DNA of 64,000 nt, taken from the NCBI GenBank assembly GCA_030998225.1, contig JAPYXD010000744.1:2232001-2296000 (forward strand). Reading direction: 5' to 3'. The stretch's first letter is position 1. Each line of letters opens with the position of its first letter. The translations under genes and the position numbers were made by a program. Below, in pieces: positions 22,500 through 35,700 of the stretch. This DNA comes from Diplolepis rosae (lineage: Eukaryota > Arthropoda > Insecta > Hymenoptera > Diplolepididae). The notes beneath the pieces are model-generated. The model searched no databases. It saw only the letters and a list, made by a program, of their open reading frames with translations, and was not told the DNA's origin.

Positions 22500-24382
22500 G
22501 AGGAAGATGTTTTTTAAGCACCTGGGCTACTAAAAATAATTTTCAAAACGACAGGATTTCTAAAATATAAACTAAGTATCTTAAATTTCAGTTCTCAGCT
22601 TAAGTTCCCTGAGGAAGATGTTTTTTAGGCCCTTGGACTACTAGATATGATTCTCAAAATGACGGGATCTGAAAATATGAAAAAGTAATCTGAGTTTTCA
22701 GTTTTAGCTAAAGTTCGCTGAGGAAGATGTTTTTCAAGCACCTGGGCTACTAAATATAATTTTCAAAATGACGGGATCTCTAAAATATGAACAAGATATC
22801 TGAATTTCCACTTATCAGCTTAAGTTCCCTGAGGAAGATGTTTTTAAGCACCTGGACTACAAGATATGATTCTCAAAATGACGGGATCTGTAAAATATGA
22901 ACAAGGTATCTGAATTTTCAGTTTTCAGCTTATGTTCCCTGAGGAAGAGGTTTTTTAAGCACCTGGACTACTAGATATAATTTTCAAAATGACGGGATCT
23001 CTAAAATATAAGCGAGGCATCTTAAATATGACTTCTCACATTAAGTTCCGTGAGGAAGATGTTTTTTAAGCACCTGGACTACTAGATATAATTTTCAAAA
23101 TGACGGGATCTGTAAAATATGAACAAGGTATCTTAAATTTCACTTCTCAGCTTAAGTTCCCTGAGGAAGATGTTTTTCAAGCACCTGGGCTACTAAATAT
23201 AATTTTCAAAATGGCGGGATCTCTAAAATATAAACGATGTATCTTAAATTTCACTTCTCAGCTTAAGTTCCCTGAGGAAGTTGTTTTTGAAGCACCTGAA
23301 CTACTAGATATAATTTTCAAAATTACGGCATCTGTAAAATATGAACAAGGTATCTGAATTTTCAGTTCTCAGCTTAAGTTCCCTGAGGAAGATGTTTTTT
23401 AAGCACCTGGACTACTAGATATAATTTTCAAAATGACGGGATCTCTAAAATATAATCTAGGTATCTTAAATTTCAGTTCTCAGCTCAAGTTCCATAAGGA
23501 AAATGGTCTTCAAGCACCTGGAATACTAAATATAATTTACAAAATGACTGGATCTCTAAAATATAAACGAGGTATCTTAAATTCCACTTCTCAGCTTAAG
23601 TTCCCTGATGAAGATGTTTTTTAAGCACCTGGACTACTAGATATAATTTTCGAAATGACGGGATCTGTAAAATATGAACAAGGTATCTTAAATTTCACTT
23701 CTCAGCTTAAGTTCCCTGAGGAAGATGTTTTTCAAGCACCTGGGCTACTAAATATAATTTTCAAAATGACAGGTTCTATAAAATATAAACTAGGTATCTT
23801 AAATTTCACTTCTCAGCTTAAGTTCCATTAGGAAGATGGTTTTTAAGCACCTGGGCTACTAAATATAATTTTCAAAATGGCGGGATCTCTAAAATATAAA
23901 CGATGTATCTTAAATTTCACTTCTCAGCTTAAGTTCCCTGAGGAAGATGTTTTTAAAGCACCCGTACTACTAGATATATTTTTCTAAATGACGGGATCTG
24001 TAAAATATGAACAAGGTATCTGAATTTTCAGTTCTCAGCTTAAGTTCCCTGAGGAAGATGTTTTTCAAGCACCTGGGCTACTAAATATAATTTTCAAAAT
24101 GGCGGGATCTCTAAAATATAAACGATGTATCTTAAATTTCACTTCTCAGCTTAAGTTCCCTGAGGAAGATGTATTTTAAGCACCTGGACTACTAGATATA
24201 ATTTTCAAAATGACGGGATCTCTAAAATATAAACGATGTATCTTAAATTTCACTTCTCACCTTAAGTTCCGTGAGGAGGATGTTTTTTAAGCACCTGGAC
24301 TATTAGATATAATTTTCAAAATGACGGGATCTCTAAAATATAAACAAGGGATTTTAAATTTCACTTCTCAGCTTAAGTTCCC
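22500..24382. repeat. ~1,883-bp HOR, unit 1
   Basis: A CTACAAGATATGATTCTC landmark is at 22861, a run at 23100, an F-G cassette at 23433 and a D monomer landmark near 22670. All recur 1,883-1,884 bp downstream. One internal difference is a CCATTAGGAAG monomer near 23826, absent from unit 2. Confidence 0.82.
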
Positions 24383-26265
24383 TGAGGAAGATGTTTTTCA
24401 AGCACCTGGGCTACAAAAACTAATTTTCAAAACGACAGGATTTCTAGAATATAAACTAAGTATCTTAAATATCAGTTCTCAGCTTAAGTTCCCTGAGGAA
24501 GATGTTTTTTAGGCCCTTGGACTACTAGATATGATTCTCAAAATGACGGGATCTGAAAATATGAAAAAGTAATCTGAGTTTTCAGTTTTAGCTAAAGTTC
24601 GCTGAGGAAGATGTTTTTCAAGCACCTGGGCTACTAAATATAATTTTCAAAATGACGGGATCTCTAAAATATGAACAAGGTATCTGAATTTTTACTTATC
24701 AGCTTAAGTTCCCTGAGGAAGATGTTTTTTAGCACCTGGACTACAAGATATGATTCTCAAAATGACGGGATCTGAAAATATGAACAAGTTATCTGAGTTT
24801 TCAGTTTTTAGCTTATGTTCCCTGAGGAAGATGTTTTTTAAGCACCTGGACTACTAGATATAATTTTCGAAATGACGGGATCTCTAAAATATAAACGAGG
24901 TATCTTAAATATCACTTCTCACATTAAGTTCCGTGAGGAAGATGTTTTTTAAGCACCTGGACTACTAGATATAATTTTCAAAATGACGGGATCTGTAAAA
25001 TATGAACAAGGTATCTTAAATTTCACTTCTCAGCTTAAGTTCCCTGAGGAAGATGTTTTTCAAGCACCTGGGCTACTAAATATAATTTTCAAAATGGCGG
25101 GATCTCTAAAATATAAACGATGTATCTTAAATTTCACTTCTCAGCTTAAGTTCCCTGAGGAAGTTGTTTTTGAAGCACCCGTACTACTAGATATAATTTT
25201 CAAAATGACGGGATCTGTAAAATATGAACAAGGTATCTGAATTTTCAGTTCTCAGCTTAAGTTCCCTGAGGAAGATGTTTTTTAAGCACCTGGACTACTA
25301 GATATAATTTTCAAAATGACGGGATCTCTAAAATATAATCTAGGTATCTTAAATTTCAGTTCTCAGCTCAAGTTCCATAAGGAAAATGGTCTTCAAGCAC
25401 CTGGAATACTAAATATAATTTACAAAATGACTGGATCTCTAAAATATAAACGAGGTATCTTAAATTTCACTTCTCAGCTTAAGTTCCCTGATGAAGATGT
25501 TTTTTAAGCACCTGGACTACTAGATATAATTTTCGAAATGACGGGATCTGTAAAATATGAACAAGGTATCTTAAATTTCACTTCTCAGCTTAAGTTCCCT
25601 GAGGAAGATGTTTTTCAAGCACCTGGGCTACTAAATATAATTTTCAAAATGACGGGATCTGTAAAATATGAACAAGGTATCTTAAATTTCACTTCTCAGC
25701 TTAAGTTCCCTGAGGAAGATGTTTTTCAAGCACCTGGGCTACTAAATATAATTTTCAAAATGGCGGGATCTCTAAAATATAAACGATGTATCTTAAATTT
25801 CACTTCTCAGCTTAAGTTCCCTGAGGAAGTTGTTTTTGAAGCACCCGTACTACTAGATATAGTTTTCAAAATGACGAGATCTGTAAAATATGAACAAGGT
25901 ATCTGAATTTTCAGTTCTCAGCTTAAGTTCCCTGAGGAAGATGTTTTTCAAGCACCTGGGCTACTAAATATAATTTTCAAAATGGCGGGATCTCTAAAAT
26001 ATAAACGATGTATCTTAAATTTCACTTCTCAGCTTAAGTTCCCTGAGGAAGATGTATTTTAAGCACCTGGACTACTAGATATAATATTCAAAATGACGGG
26101 ATCTCTAAAATATAAACGATGTATCTTAAATTTCACTTCTCACCTTAAGTTCCGTGAGGAGGATGTTTTTTAAGCACCTGGACTATTAGATATAATTTTC
26201 AAAATGACGGGATCTCTAAAATATAAACAAGGGATTTTAAATTTCACTTCTCAGCTTAAGTTCCC
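24383..26265. repeat. ~1,883-bp HOR, unit 2
   Basis: The landmark is at 24745, the run at 24983, the F-G cassette at 25316 and the E-type run at 26204 (counterpart 24321). A third unit starts with the landmark at 26629 and the run at 26867, but its interior is expanded: the next F-G cassette is at 28087 rather than about 27200, roughly eight extra monomers. Confidence 0.82.
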
Positions 26266-29200
26266 TGAGGAAGATGTTTTTCAAGCACCTGGGCTACTAA
26301 ATATAATTTTCAAAACGACAGGATTTCTAGAATATAAACTAAGTATCTTAAATATCAGTTCTCAGTTTAAGTTCCCTGAGGAAAATGTTTTTTAGGCCCT
26401 TGAAATACTATATATGATTCACAAAAGTACGGGAGCTTAAAATATGAACAAGTTATCTGAGTTTTCAGTTTTCAGCTAAAGTTCCCTGAGGAAGATGTTT
26501 TTCAAGCACCTAGGCTACTAAATATAATTTTCAAAATGACGGGATCTGTAAAATATGAACAAGATATCTGAATTTCCACTTATCAGCTTAAGTTCCCTGA
26601 GGAAGATGTTTTTAAGCACCTGGACTACAAGATATGATTCTCAAAATGACGGGATCTGAAAATATGAACAAGTTATCTGAGTTTTCAGTTTTTAGCTTAT
26701 GTTCCCTGAGGAAGATGTTTTTTAAGCACCTGGACTACTAGATATAATTTTCGAAATGACGGGATCTGTAAAATATGAACAAGGTATCTTAAATATGACT
26801 TCTCACATTAAGTTCCGTGAGGAAGATGTTTTTTAAGCACCTGGACTACTAGATATAATTTTCAAAATGACGGGATCTGTAAAATATGAACAAGGTATCT
26901 TAAATTTCACTTCTCAGCTTAAGTTCCCAGAGGAAGATGTTTTTCAAGCACCTGGGCTACTAAATATAATGTACAAAATGGGGGGATCTCTAAACTATAA
27001 ACGAGGTATCATACATTTCACTTCTCAGACTAAGTTCCCTGAGGAAGATGTTTTTCAAGCACCTGGGCTACTAAAAATAATTTTCAAAACGACAGGATTT
27101 CTAAAATATAAACTAAGTATCTTAAATATCAGTTCTCAGCTTAAGTTCCCTGAGGAAGATGTTTTTTAGGCCCTTGGACTACTAGATATGATTCGCAAAA
27201 TGACGGGATCTGAAAATATGAACAAGTTATCTGAGTTTTCAGTTTTTAGCTTATGTTCCCTGAGGAAGATGTTTTTTAAGCACCTGGACTACTAGATATA
27301 ATTTTCGAAATGACGGGATCTGTAAAATATGAACAAGGTATCTTAAATTTTACTTCTCACCTTAAGTTCCGTGAGGAGGATGTTTTTTAAGCACCTGGAC
27401 TACTAGATATAATTTTCAAAATGACGGGATCTGTAAAATATGAACAAGGTATCTTAAATTTCACTTCTCAGCTTATGTTCCCAGAGGAAGATGTTTTTCA
27501 AGCACCTGGGCTACTAAATATAATGTACAAAATGGGGGGATCTCTAAACTATAAACGAGGTATCATACATTTCACTTCTCAGACTAAGTTCCCTGAGGAA
27601 GATGTTTTTCAAGCACCCGGGCTACTAAAAATAATTTTCAAAATGACGGGATTTCTAAAATATAATCTAAGTATCTTAAATTTCAGTTCTCAGCTTAAGT
27701 TCCCTGAGGAAGATGTTTTTTAGGCCCTTGGACTACTAGATATGATTCGCAAAATGACGGGATCTGTAAAATATGAACAAGGTATCTGAATTTTCAGTTT
27801 TCAGCTTATGTTCCCTGAGGAAGAGGTTTTTTAAGCACCTGGACTACTAGATAAAATTTTCAAAATGACGGGATCTGTAAAATATGAACAAGGTATCTTA
27901 AATTCCACTTCTCAGCTTAAGTTCCCTGAGGAAGATGTATTTTAAGCACCTGGACTACTAGATATAGTTTTCAAAATGACGGGATCTGTAAAATATGAAC
28001 AAGGTATCTGAATTTTCAGTTCTCAGCTTAAGTTCCGTGAGGAAGATGTTTTTTAAGCACCTGGACTACTAGATATAATTTTCAAAATGACGGGATCTCT
28101 AAAATATAATCTAGGTATCTTAAATTTCAGTTCTCAGCTCAAGTTCCATAAGGAAAATGGTCTTCAAGCACCTGGAATACTAAATATAATTTACAAAATG
28201 ACTGGATCTCTAAAATATAAACGAGGTATCTTAAATTCCACTTCTCAGCTTAAGTTCCCTGATGAAGATGTTTTTTAAGCACCTGGACTACTAGATATAA
28301 TTTTCGAAATGACGGGATCTGTAAAATATGAACAAGGTATCTTAAATTTCACTTCTCAGCTTAAGTTCCCCGAGGAAGATGTTTTTTAATTACCTGGGCT
28401 ACTAAATATAATTTTCAAAATGACGGGATCGCTAAAATATAAACGAGGTATCTTAAATTTCACTTCTCAGCTTAAGTTCCGTGAGGAAGATGTTTTTTAA
28501 GCACCTGGACTACTAGATATAGTTTTCAAAATGACGGGATCTGTAAAATATGAACAAGGTATCTGAATTTTCAGTTCTCAGCTTAAGTTCCCTGAGGAAG
28601 ATGTTTTTCAAGCACCTGGGCTACTAAATATAATTTTCAAAATGGCGGGATCTCTAAAATATAAACGATGTATCTTAAATATGACTTCTCACATTAAGTT
28701 CCCTGAGGAAGATGTTTTTTAAGCACCTGGACTATTAGATATAATTTTCAAAATGACGGGATCTCTAAAATATAAACGATGTATCTTAAATTTCACTTCT
28801 CACCTTAAGTTCCGTGAGGAGGATGTTTTTTAAGCACCTGGACTATTAGATATAATTTTCAAAATGACGGGATCTCTAAAATATAAACGAGGGATATTAA
28901 ATTTCACTTCTCAGCTTAAGTTCCCTGAGGAAGATGTTTTTCAAGCACCTGGGCTACTAAATATAATTTTCAAAATGACGGGATCTCTAGAATATAAAAT
29001 AAGTATCTTAAATATCAGTTCTCAGCTTAAGTTCCCTGAGGAAGATGTTTTTTAGGCCCTTGGACTACTAGATATGATTCGCAAAATGATGGGATCTGTA
29101 AAATATGAACAAGTTATCTGAATTTTCAGTTTTCAGCTTAAGTTCCCTGAGGAAGATGTATTTCAAGCACCTGGGCTACTAAATATAATTTTCAAAATGA

Positions 29201-30299
29201 TGGGATCTGTAAAATATGAATAAGTTAACTGAATTTTCAGTTTTCAGCTAAAGTTCCCTGAGGAAGATGTTTTTAAGCACCTGGACTACAAGATATGATT
29301 CTCAAAATGACGGGATCTGAAAATATGAACAAGTTATCTGAGTTTTCAGTTTTTAGCTTATGTTCCCTGAGGAAGATGTTTTTTAAGCACCTGGACTACT
29401 AGATATAATTTTCGAAATGACGGGATCTGTAAAATATGAACAAGGTATCTTAAATTTTACTTCTCACCTTAAGTTCCGTGAGGAAGATGTTTTTTAAGCA
29501 CCTGGACTACTAGATATAATTTTCGAAATGACGGGATCTGTAAAATATGAACAAGGTATCTTAAATTTCACTTCTCAGCTTATGTTCCCAGAGGAAGATG
29601 TTTTTCAAGCACCTGGGCTACTAAATATAATGTACAAAATGGGGGGATCTCTAAACTATAAACGAGGTATCATACATTTCACTTCTCAGACTAAGTTCCC
29701 TGAGGAAGATGTTTTTCACGCACCTGGGCTACTAAAAATAATTTTCAAAACGACAGGATTTCTAAAATATAAACTAAGTATCTTAAATATCAGTTCTCAG
29801 CTTAAGTTCCCTGAGGAAGATGTTTTTAGGCCCTTGGACTACTAGATATGATTCTCAAAATGACGGGATCTGAAAATATGAAAAAGTAATCTGAGTTTTC
29901 AGTTTTAGCTAAGGTTCGCTGAGGAAGATGTTTTTCAAGCATCTGGGCTACTAAATATAATTCTCAAAATGAGGGGATCTGTAAAATATGAACAAGATAT
30001 CTGAATTTCCACTTATCAGCTTAAGTTCCCTGAGGAAGATGTTTTTAAGCACCTGGACTACAAGATATGATTCTCAAAATGACGGGATCTGAAAATATGA
30101 ACAAGGAATCTGAATTTTCAGTTTTCAGTTTATGTTCCCTGAGGAAGATGTTTTTGAAGCTCCTGCAGTACTAGAAATAATTTTCAAAATGACGGGTTCT
30201 ATAAAATATAAGCGAGGCATCTTAAATATGACTTCTCACATTAAGTTCCGTGAGGAAGATGTTTTTTAAGCACCTGGACTACTAGATATAATTTTCAAA
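26266..30299. repeat. Zone 3 irregular satellite segment
   Basis: This part lacks a clean period. It holds I monomers at 26978, 27532 and 29639, a single F-G cassette at 28087, and the CTACAAGATATG landmark at 26629 and 29290. From 28.75 to 30.06 kb it matches 31.85-33.1 kb at about 3,100 bp (28864 to 31965; 29290 to 32389). Odd private monomers include one reading CTTGAAATACTATATATG near 26399 and one with GTTTTTTAATTACC near 28382. Confidence 0.7.
26978..27088 (+). repeat. Exemplar monomer, subtype I (six-G start, IIHF type)
   Basis: Subtype I begins ATGGGGGGATCTCTAAACTA and carries ATCATACATTTCAC and CAGACTAAG. Copies lie at about 26978, 27532, 29639, 32737, 40489 and 55438. The last has five G rather than six, a 1-bp slippage deletion. 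A relative with CAGCCTAAG occurs at 12350, 38391 and 45591. It is the best marker of zone 3 and of one point in each ~15-kb unit. Confidence 0.88.
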
Positions 30300-32160
30300 A
30301 TGACGGGATCTGTAAAATATGAACAAGGTATCTTAAATTTCACTTCTCAGCTTAAGTTCCCTGAGGAAGATGTTTTTCAAGCACCTGGGCTACTAAATAT
30401 AATTTTCAAAATGGCGGGATCTCTAAAATATAAACGATGTATCTTAAATTTCACTTCTCAGCTTAAGTTCCCTGAGGAAGGTGTATTTTAAGCACATGGA
30501 CTACTAGATATAATTTTCAAAATGACGGGATCTGTAAAATATGAACAAGGTATCTGAATTTTCAGTTCTCAGCTTAAGTTCCCTGAGGAAGATGTTTTTT
30601 AAGCACCTGGACTACTAGATATAATTTTCAAAATGACGGGATCTCTAAAATATAATCTAGGTATCTTAAATTTCAGTTCTCAGCTCAAGTTCCATAAGGA
30701 AAATGGTCTTCAAGCACCTGGAATACTAAATATAATTTACAAAATGACTGGATCTCTAAAATATAAACGAGGTATCTTAAATTCCACTTCTCAGCTTAAG
30801 TTCCCTGATGAAGATGTTTTTTAAGCACCTGGACTACTAGATATAATTTTCGAAATGACGGGATCTGTAAAATATGAACAAGGTATCTTAAATTTCACTT
30901 CTCAGCTTAAGTTCCCTGAGGAAGATGTTTTTCAAGCACCTGGGCTACTAGATATAATTTTCGAAATGACGGGATCTGTAAAATATGAACAAGGTATCTT
31001 AAATTTCACTTCTCAGCTTAAGTTCCCTGAGGAAGATGTTTTTCAAGCACCTGGGCTACTAAATATAATTTTCAAAATGGCGGGATCTCTAAAATATAAA
31101 CGATGTATCTTAAATTTCACTTCTCAGCTTAAGTTCCCTGATGAAGGTGTTTTGGAAGCACCCGTACTACTAGATATAGTTTTCAAAATGTCGGGATCTG
31201 TAAAATATGAACAAGGTATCTGAATTTTCAGTTCTCAGCTTAAGTTCCCTGAGGAAGATGTTTTTCAAGCACCTGGGCTACTAAATATAATTTTCAAAAT
31301 GGCGGGATCTCTAAAATATAAACGATGTATCTTAAATTTCACTTCTCAGCTTAAGTTCCCTGAGGAAGATGTTTTTCAAGCACCTGGGCTACTAAATATA
31401 ATTTTCAAAATGACGGGATCTGTAAAATATGAACAAGGTATCTTAAATTTCACTTCTCAGCTTAAGTTCCCTGAGGAAGATGTTTTTCAAGCACCTGGGC
31501 TACTAAATATAATTTTCAAAATGGCGGGATCTCTAAAATATAAACGATGTATCTTAAATTTCACTTCTCAGCTTAAGTTCCCTGAGGAAGTTGTTTTTAA
31601 AGCACCCGTACTACTAGTTATTATTTTCAACATGACGTGATCTGTAAAATTAGAACAAGGTATCTGAATTTTCAGTTCTCAGCTTAAGTTCCCTGAGGAA
31701 GATGTTTTTCAAGCACCTGGGCTACTAAATATAATTTTCAAAATGGCGGGATCTCTAAAATATAAACGATGTATCTTAAATTTCACTTCTCAGCTTAAGT
31801 TCCCTGAGGAAGATGTATTTTAAGCACCTGGACTACTAGATATAATTTTCAAAATGACGGGATCTCTAAAATATAAACGATGTATCTTAAATTTCACTTC
31901 TCACCTTAAGTTCCGTGAGGAGGATGTTTTTTAAGCACCTGGACTATTAGATATAATTTTCAAAATGACGGGATCTCTAAAATATAAACAAGGTATCTTA
32001 AATTTCACTTCTCAGCTTAAGTTCCCTGAGGAAGATGTTTTTCAAGCACCTGGGCTACTAAACATAATTTTCAAAATGACAGGATTTCTAGAATATAAAC
32101 TAAGTATCTTAAATATCAGTTCTCAGCTTAAGTTCCCTGAGGAAGATGTTTTTTAGGCCC
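30300..32160. repeat. ~3,543-bp HOR, copy 1
   Basis: Runs and cassettes at 30300, 30633, 30855 and 31965 recur at 33843, 34176, 34398 and 35508, each 3,543 bp later. In this copy the run starting at 31299 (B-A-B, ending near 31640) has no matching open run downstream, so the copies differ internally. Confidence 0.75.
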
Positions 32161-33509
32161 TTGGACTACTAGATATGATTCTCAAAATGACGGGATCTGA
32201 AAATATGAAAAAGTAATCTGAGTTTTCAGTTTTAGCTAAAGTTCGCTGAGGAAGATGTTTTTCAAGCACCTGGGCTACTAAATATAATTTTCAAAATGAC
32301 GGGATCTGTAAAATATGAATAAGTTAACTGAATTTCCACTTATCAGCTTAAGTTCCCTGAGGAAGATGTTTTTAAGCACCTGGACTACAAGATATGATTC
32401 TCAAAATGACGGGATCTGAAAATATGAACAAGTTATCTGAGTTTTCAGTTTTTAGCTTATGTGCCCTGAGGCAGATGTTTTTTAAGCACCTGGACTACTA
32501 GATATAATTTTCGAAATGACGGGATCTGTAAAATATGAACAAGGTATCTTAAATTTCACTTCTCAGCTTAAGTTCCGTGAGGAAGATGTTTTTTAAGCAC
32601 CTGGACTACTAGATATAATTTTCAAAATGACGGATCTGTAAAATATGAACAAGGTATCTGAATTTTTAGTTCTCAGCTTATGTTCCCAGAGGAAGATGTT
32701 TTTCAAGCACCTGGGCTACTAAATATAATGTACAAAATGGGGGGATCTCTAAACTATAAACGAGGTATCATACATTTCACTTCTCAGACTAAGTTCCCTG
32801 AGGAAGATGTTTTTCAAGCACCTGGGCTACTAAAAATAATTTTCAAAACGACAGGATTTCTAAAATATAAACTAAGTATCTTAATTTTCAGTTCTCAGCT
32901 TAAGTTCCCTGAGGAAGATGTTTTTTAGCCCCTTGGACTACTAGATATGATTCTCAAAATGACGGTATCTGAAAATATGAAAAGTAATCAGAGTTTTCAG
33001 TTTTAGCTAAAGTTCGCTGAGGAAGATGTTTTTCAAGCACCTGGGCTACTAAATATAATATACAAAATGACGGGATCACTAAAATATGAACAAGGTATCT
33101 GAATTTCCACTTATCAACTTATGTTCCCTGAGGAAGATGTTTTTTAAGCACCTGGGCTACTAAAAATAATTTTCAAAACGACAGGATTTCTAAAATATAA
33201 ACTAGGTATCATAAATATCAGTTCTCAGCTTAAGTTCCCTGAGGAAGATGTTTTTTAGGCCCTTGGACTACTAGATATGATTCTCAAAATGACGGGATCT
33301 GAAAATATGAAAAAGTAATCAGAGTTTTCAGTTTTAGCTAAAGTTCGCTGAGGAAGATGTTTTTCAAGCACCTGGGCTACTAAATATAATTTTCAAAATG
33401 ACGGGATCTCTAAAACATGAACAAGGTATCTGAATTTTCAGTTTTCAGCTTAAGTTCCCTGAGGAAGATTTTTTTATGAGCACCTGGACTACTAGATATA
33501 AATCACAAA

Positions 33510-33620
33510 ATGACGGGATCTGTAAAATATGAACAAGGTATCTGAATTTTCAGTTCTCAGCTTAAGTTCCATAAGGAAAATGGTCTTCAAGCACCTGGAA
33601 TACTAAATATAATTTACAAA
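33510..33620 (+). repeat. Chimeric C/F monomer, third copy
   Basis: C-type 5' half (after an unusual upstream end, GATATAAATCACAAA) is joined to an F-type 3' half. Here the full G monomer follows. The context differs from the two copies near 16.3 and 19.8 kb, so this may be an independent exchange at the same core. Confidence 0.78.
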
Positions 33621-33842
33621 ATGACTGGATCTCTAAAATATAAACGAGGTATCTTAAATTCCACTTCTCAGCTTAAGTTCCCTGATGAAGATGTTTTTTA
33701 AGCACCTGGACTACTAGATATAATTTTCAAAATTACGGCATCTGTAAAATATGAACAAGGTATCTTAAATTCCACTTTTCAGCTTAAGTTCCCTGAGGAA
33801 GATGTTTTTCAAGCACCTGGGCTACTAAATATAATTTTCAAA

Positions 33843-35700
33843 ATGACGGGATCTGTAAAATATGAACAAGGTATCTTAAATTTCACTTCTCAGCTTAAGT
33901 TCCCTGAGGAAGATGTTTTTCAAGCACCTGGGCTACTAAATATAATTTTCAAAATGGCGGGATCTCTAAAATATAAACGATGTATCTTAAATTTCACTTC
34001 TCAGCTTAAGTTCCCTGAGGAAGATGTTTTTTAAGCACCTGGACTACTAGATATAATTTTCAAAATGACGGGATCTGTAAAATATGAACAAGGTATCTGA
34101 ATTTTCACTTCTCAGCTTAAGTTCCCTGAGGAAGATGTTTTTTAAGCACCTGGACTACTAGATATAATTTTCAAAATGACGGGATCTCTAAAATATAAAC
34201 TAGGTATCTTAAATTTCAGTTCTCAGCTCATGTTCCATAAGGAAAATGGTCTTCAAGCACCTGGAATACTAAATATAATTTACAAAATGACTGGATCTCT
34301 AAAATATAAACGAGGTATCTTAAATTCCACTTCTCAGCTTAAGTTCCCTGATGAAGATGTTTTTTAAGCACCTGGACTACTAGATATAATTTTCGAAATG
34401 ACGGGATCTGTAAAATATGAACAAGGTATCTTAAATTTCACTTCTCAGCTTAAGTTCCCTGAGGAAGATGTTTTTCAAGCACCTGGGCTACTAAATATAA
34501 TTTTCGAAATGACGGGATCTGTAAAATATGAACAAGGTATCTTAAATTTCACTTCTCAGCTTAAGTTCCCTGAGGAAGATGTTTTTCAAGCACCTGGGCT
34601 ACTAAATATAATTTTCAAAATGGCGGGATCTCTAAAATATAAACGATGTATCTTAAATTTCACTTCTCAGCTTAAGTTCCCTGAGGAAGATGTTTTTCAA
34701 GCACCTGGACTAATAGATATAGTTTTCAAAATGACGGGATCTGTAAAATATGAACAAGGTATCTGAATTTTCAGTTTTCAGCTTAAGTTCCCTGAGGAAG
34801 ATGTTTTTTAAGCACCTGGACTACTAGATATAATTTTCAAAATGACGGGATCTCTAAAATATAAACTAGGTATCTTAAATTTCAGTTCTCAGCTCAAGTT
34901 CCATAAGGAAAATGGTCTTCAAGCACCTGGAATACTAAATATAATTTACAAAATGACTGGATCTCTAAAATATAAACGAGGTATCTTAAATTCCACTTCT
35001 CAGCTTAAGTTCCCTGATGAAGATGTTTTTTAAGCACCTGGACTACTAGATATAATTTTCGAAATGACGGGATCTGTAAAATATGAACAAGGTATCTTAA
35101 ATTTCACTTCTCAGCTTAAGTTCCCTGAGGAAGATGTTTTTCAAGCACCTGGGCTACTAAATATAATTTTCAAAATAACGGGATCTGTAAAATATGAACA
35201 AGGTATCTGAATTTTCAGTTCTCAGCTTAAGTTCCCTGAGGAAGATGTTTTTCAAGCACCTGGGCTACTAAATATAATTTTCAAAATGGCGGGATCTCTA
35301 AAATATAAACGATGTATCTTAAATTTCACTTCTCAGCTTAAGTTCCCTGAGGAATGTGTATTTTAAGCACCTGGACTACTAGATATAATTTTCAAAATGA
35401 CGGGATCTCTAAAATATAAACGATGTATCTTAAATTTCACTTCTCACCTTAAGTTCCGTGAGGAGGATGTTTTTTAAGCACCTGGACTACTAGATATAAT
35501 TTTCAAAATGACGGGATCTGTAAAATATGAACAAGGTATCTTAAATTTCACTTCTCAGCTTAAGTTCCCTGAGGAAGATGTTTTTCAAGCATCTGGGCTA
35601 CTAAAAATAATTTTCAAAACGACAGGATTTCTAGAATATAAACTAAGTATCTTAAATATCAGTTCTCAGCTTAAGTTCCCTGAGGAAGATGTTTTTTAGG
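33843..35700. repeat. ~3,543-bp HOR, copy 2
   Basis: This is the partner of 30300-32160. It contains a six-monomer local duplication: the F-G cassette at 34176 recurs at 34842, 666 bp on. The ~14.95-kb unit begins inside this segment, near 34.7 kb, so one block takes part in two unrelated repeat periods. Confidence 0.72.
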
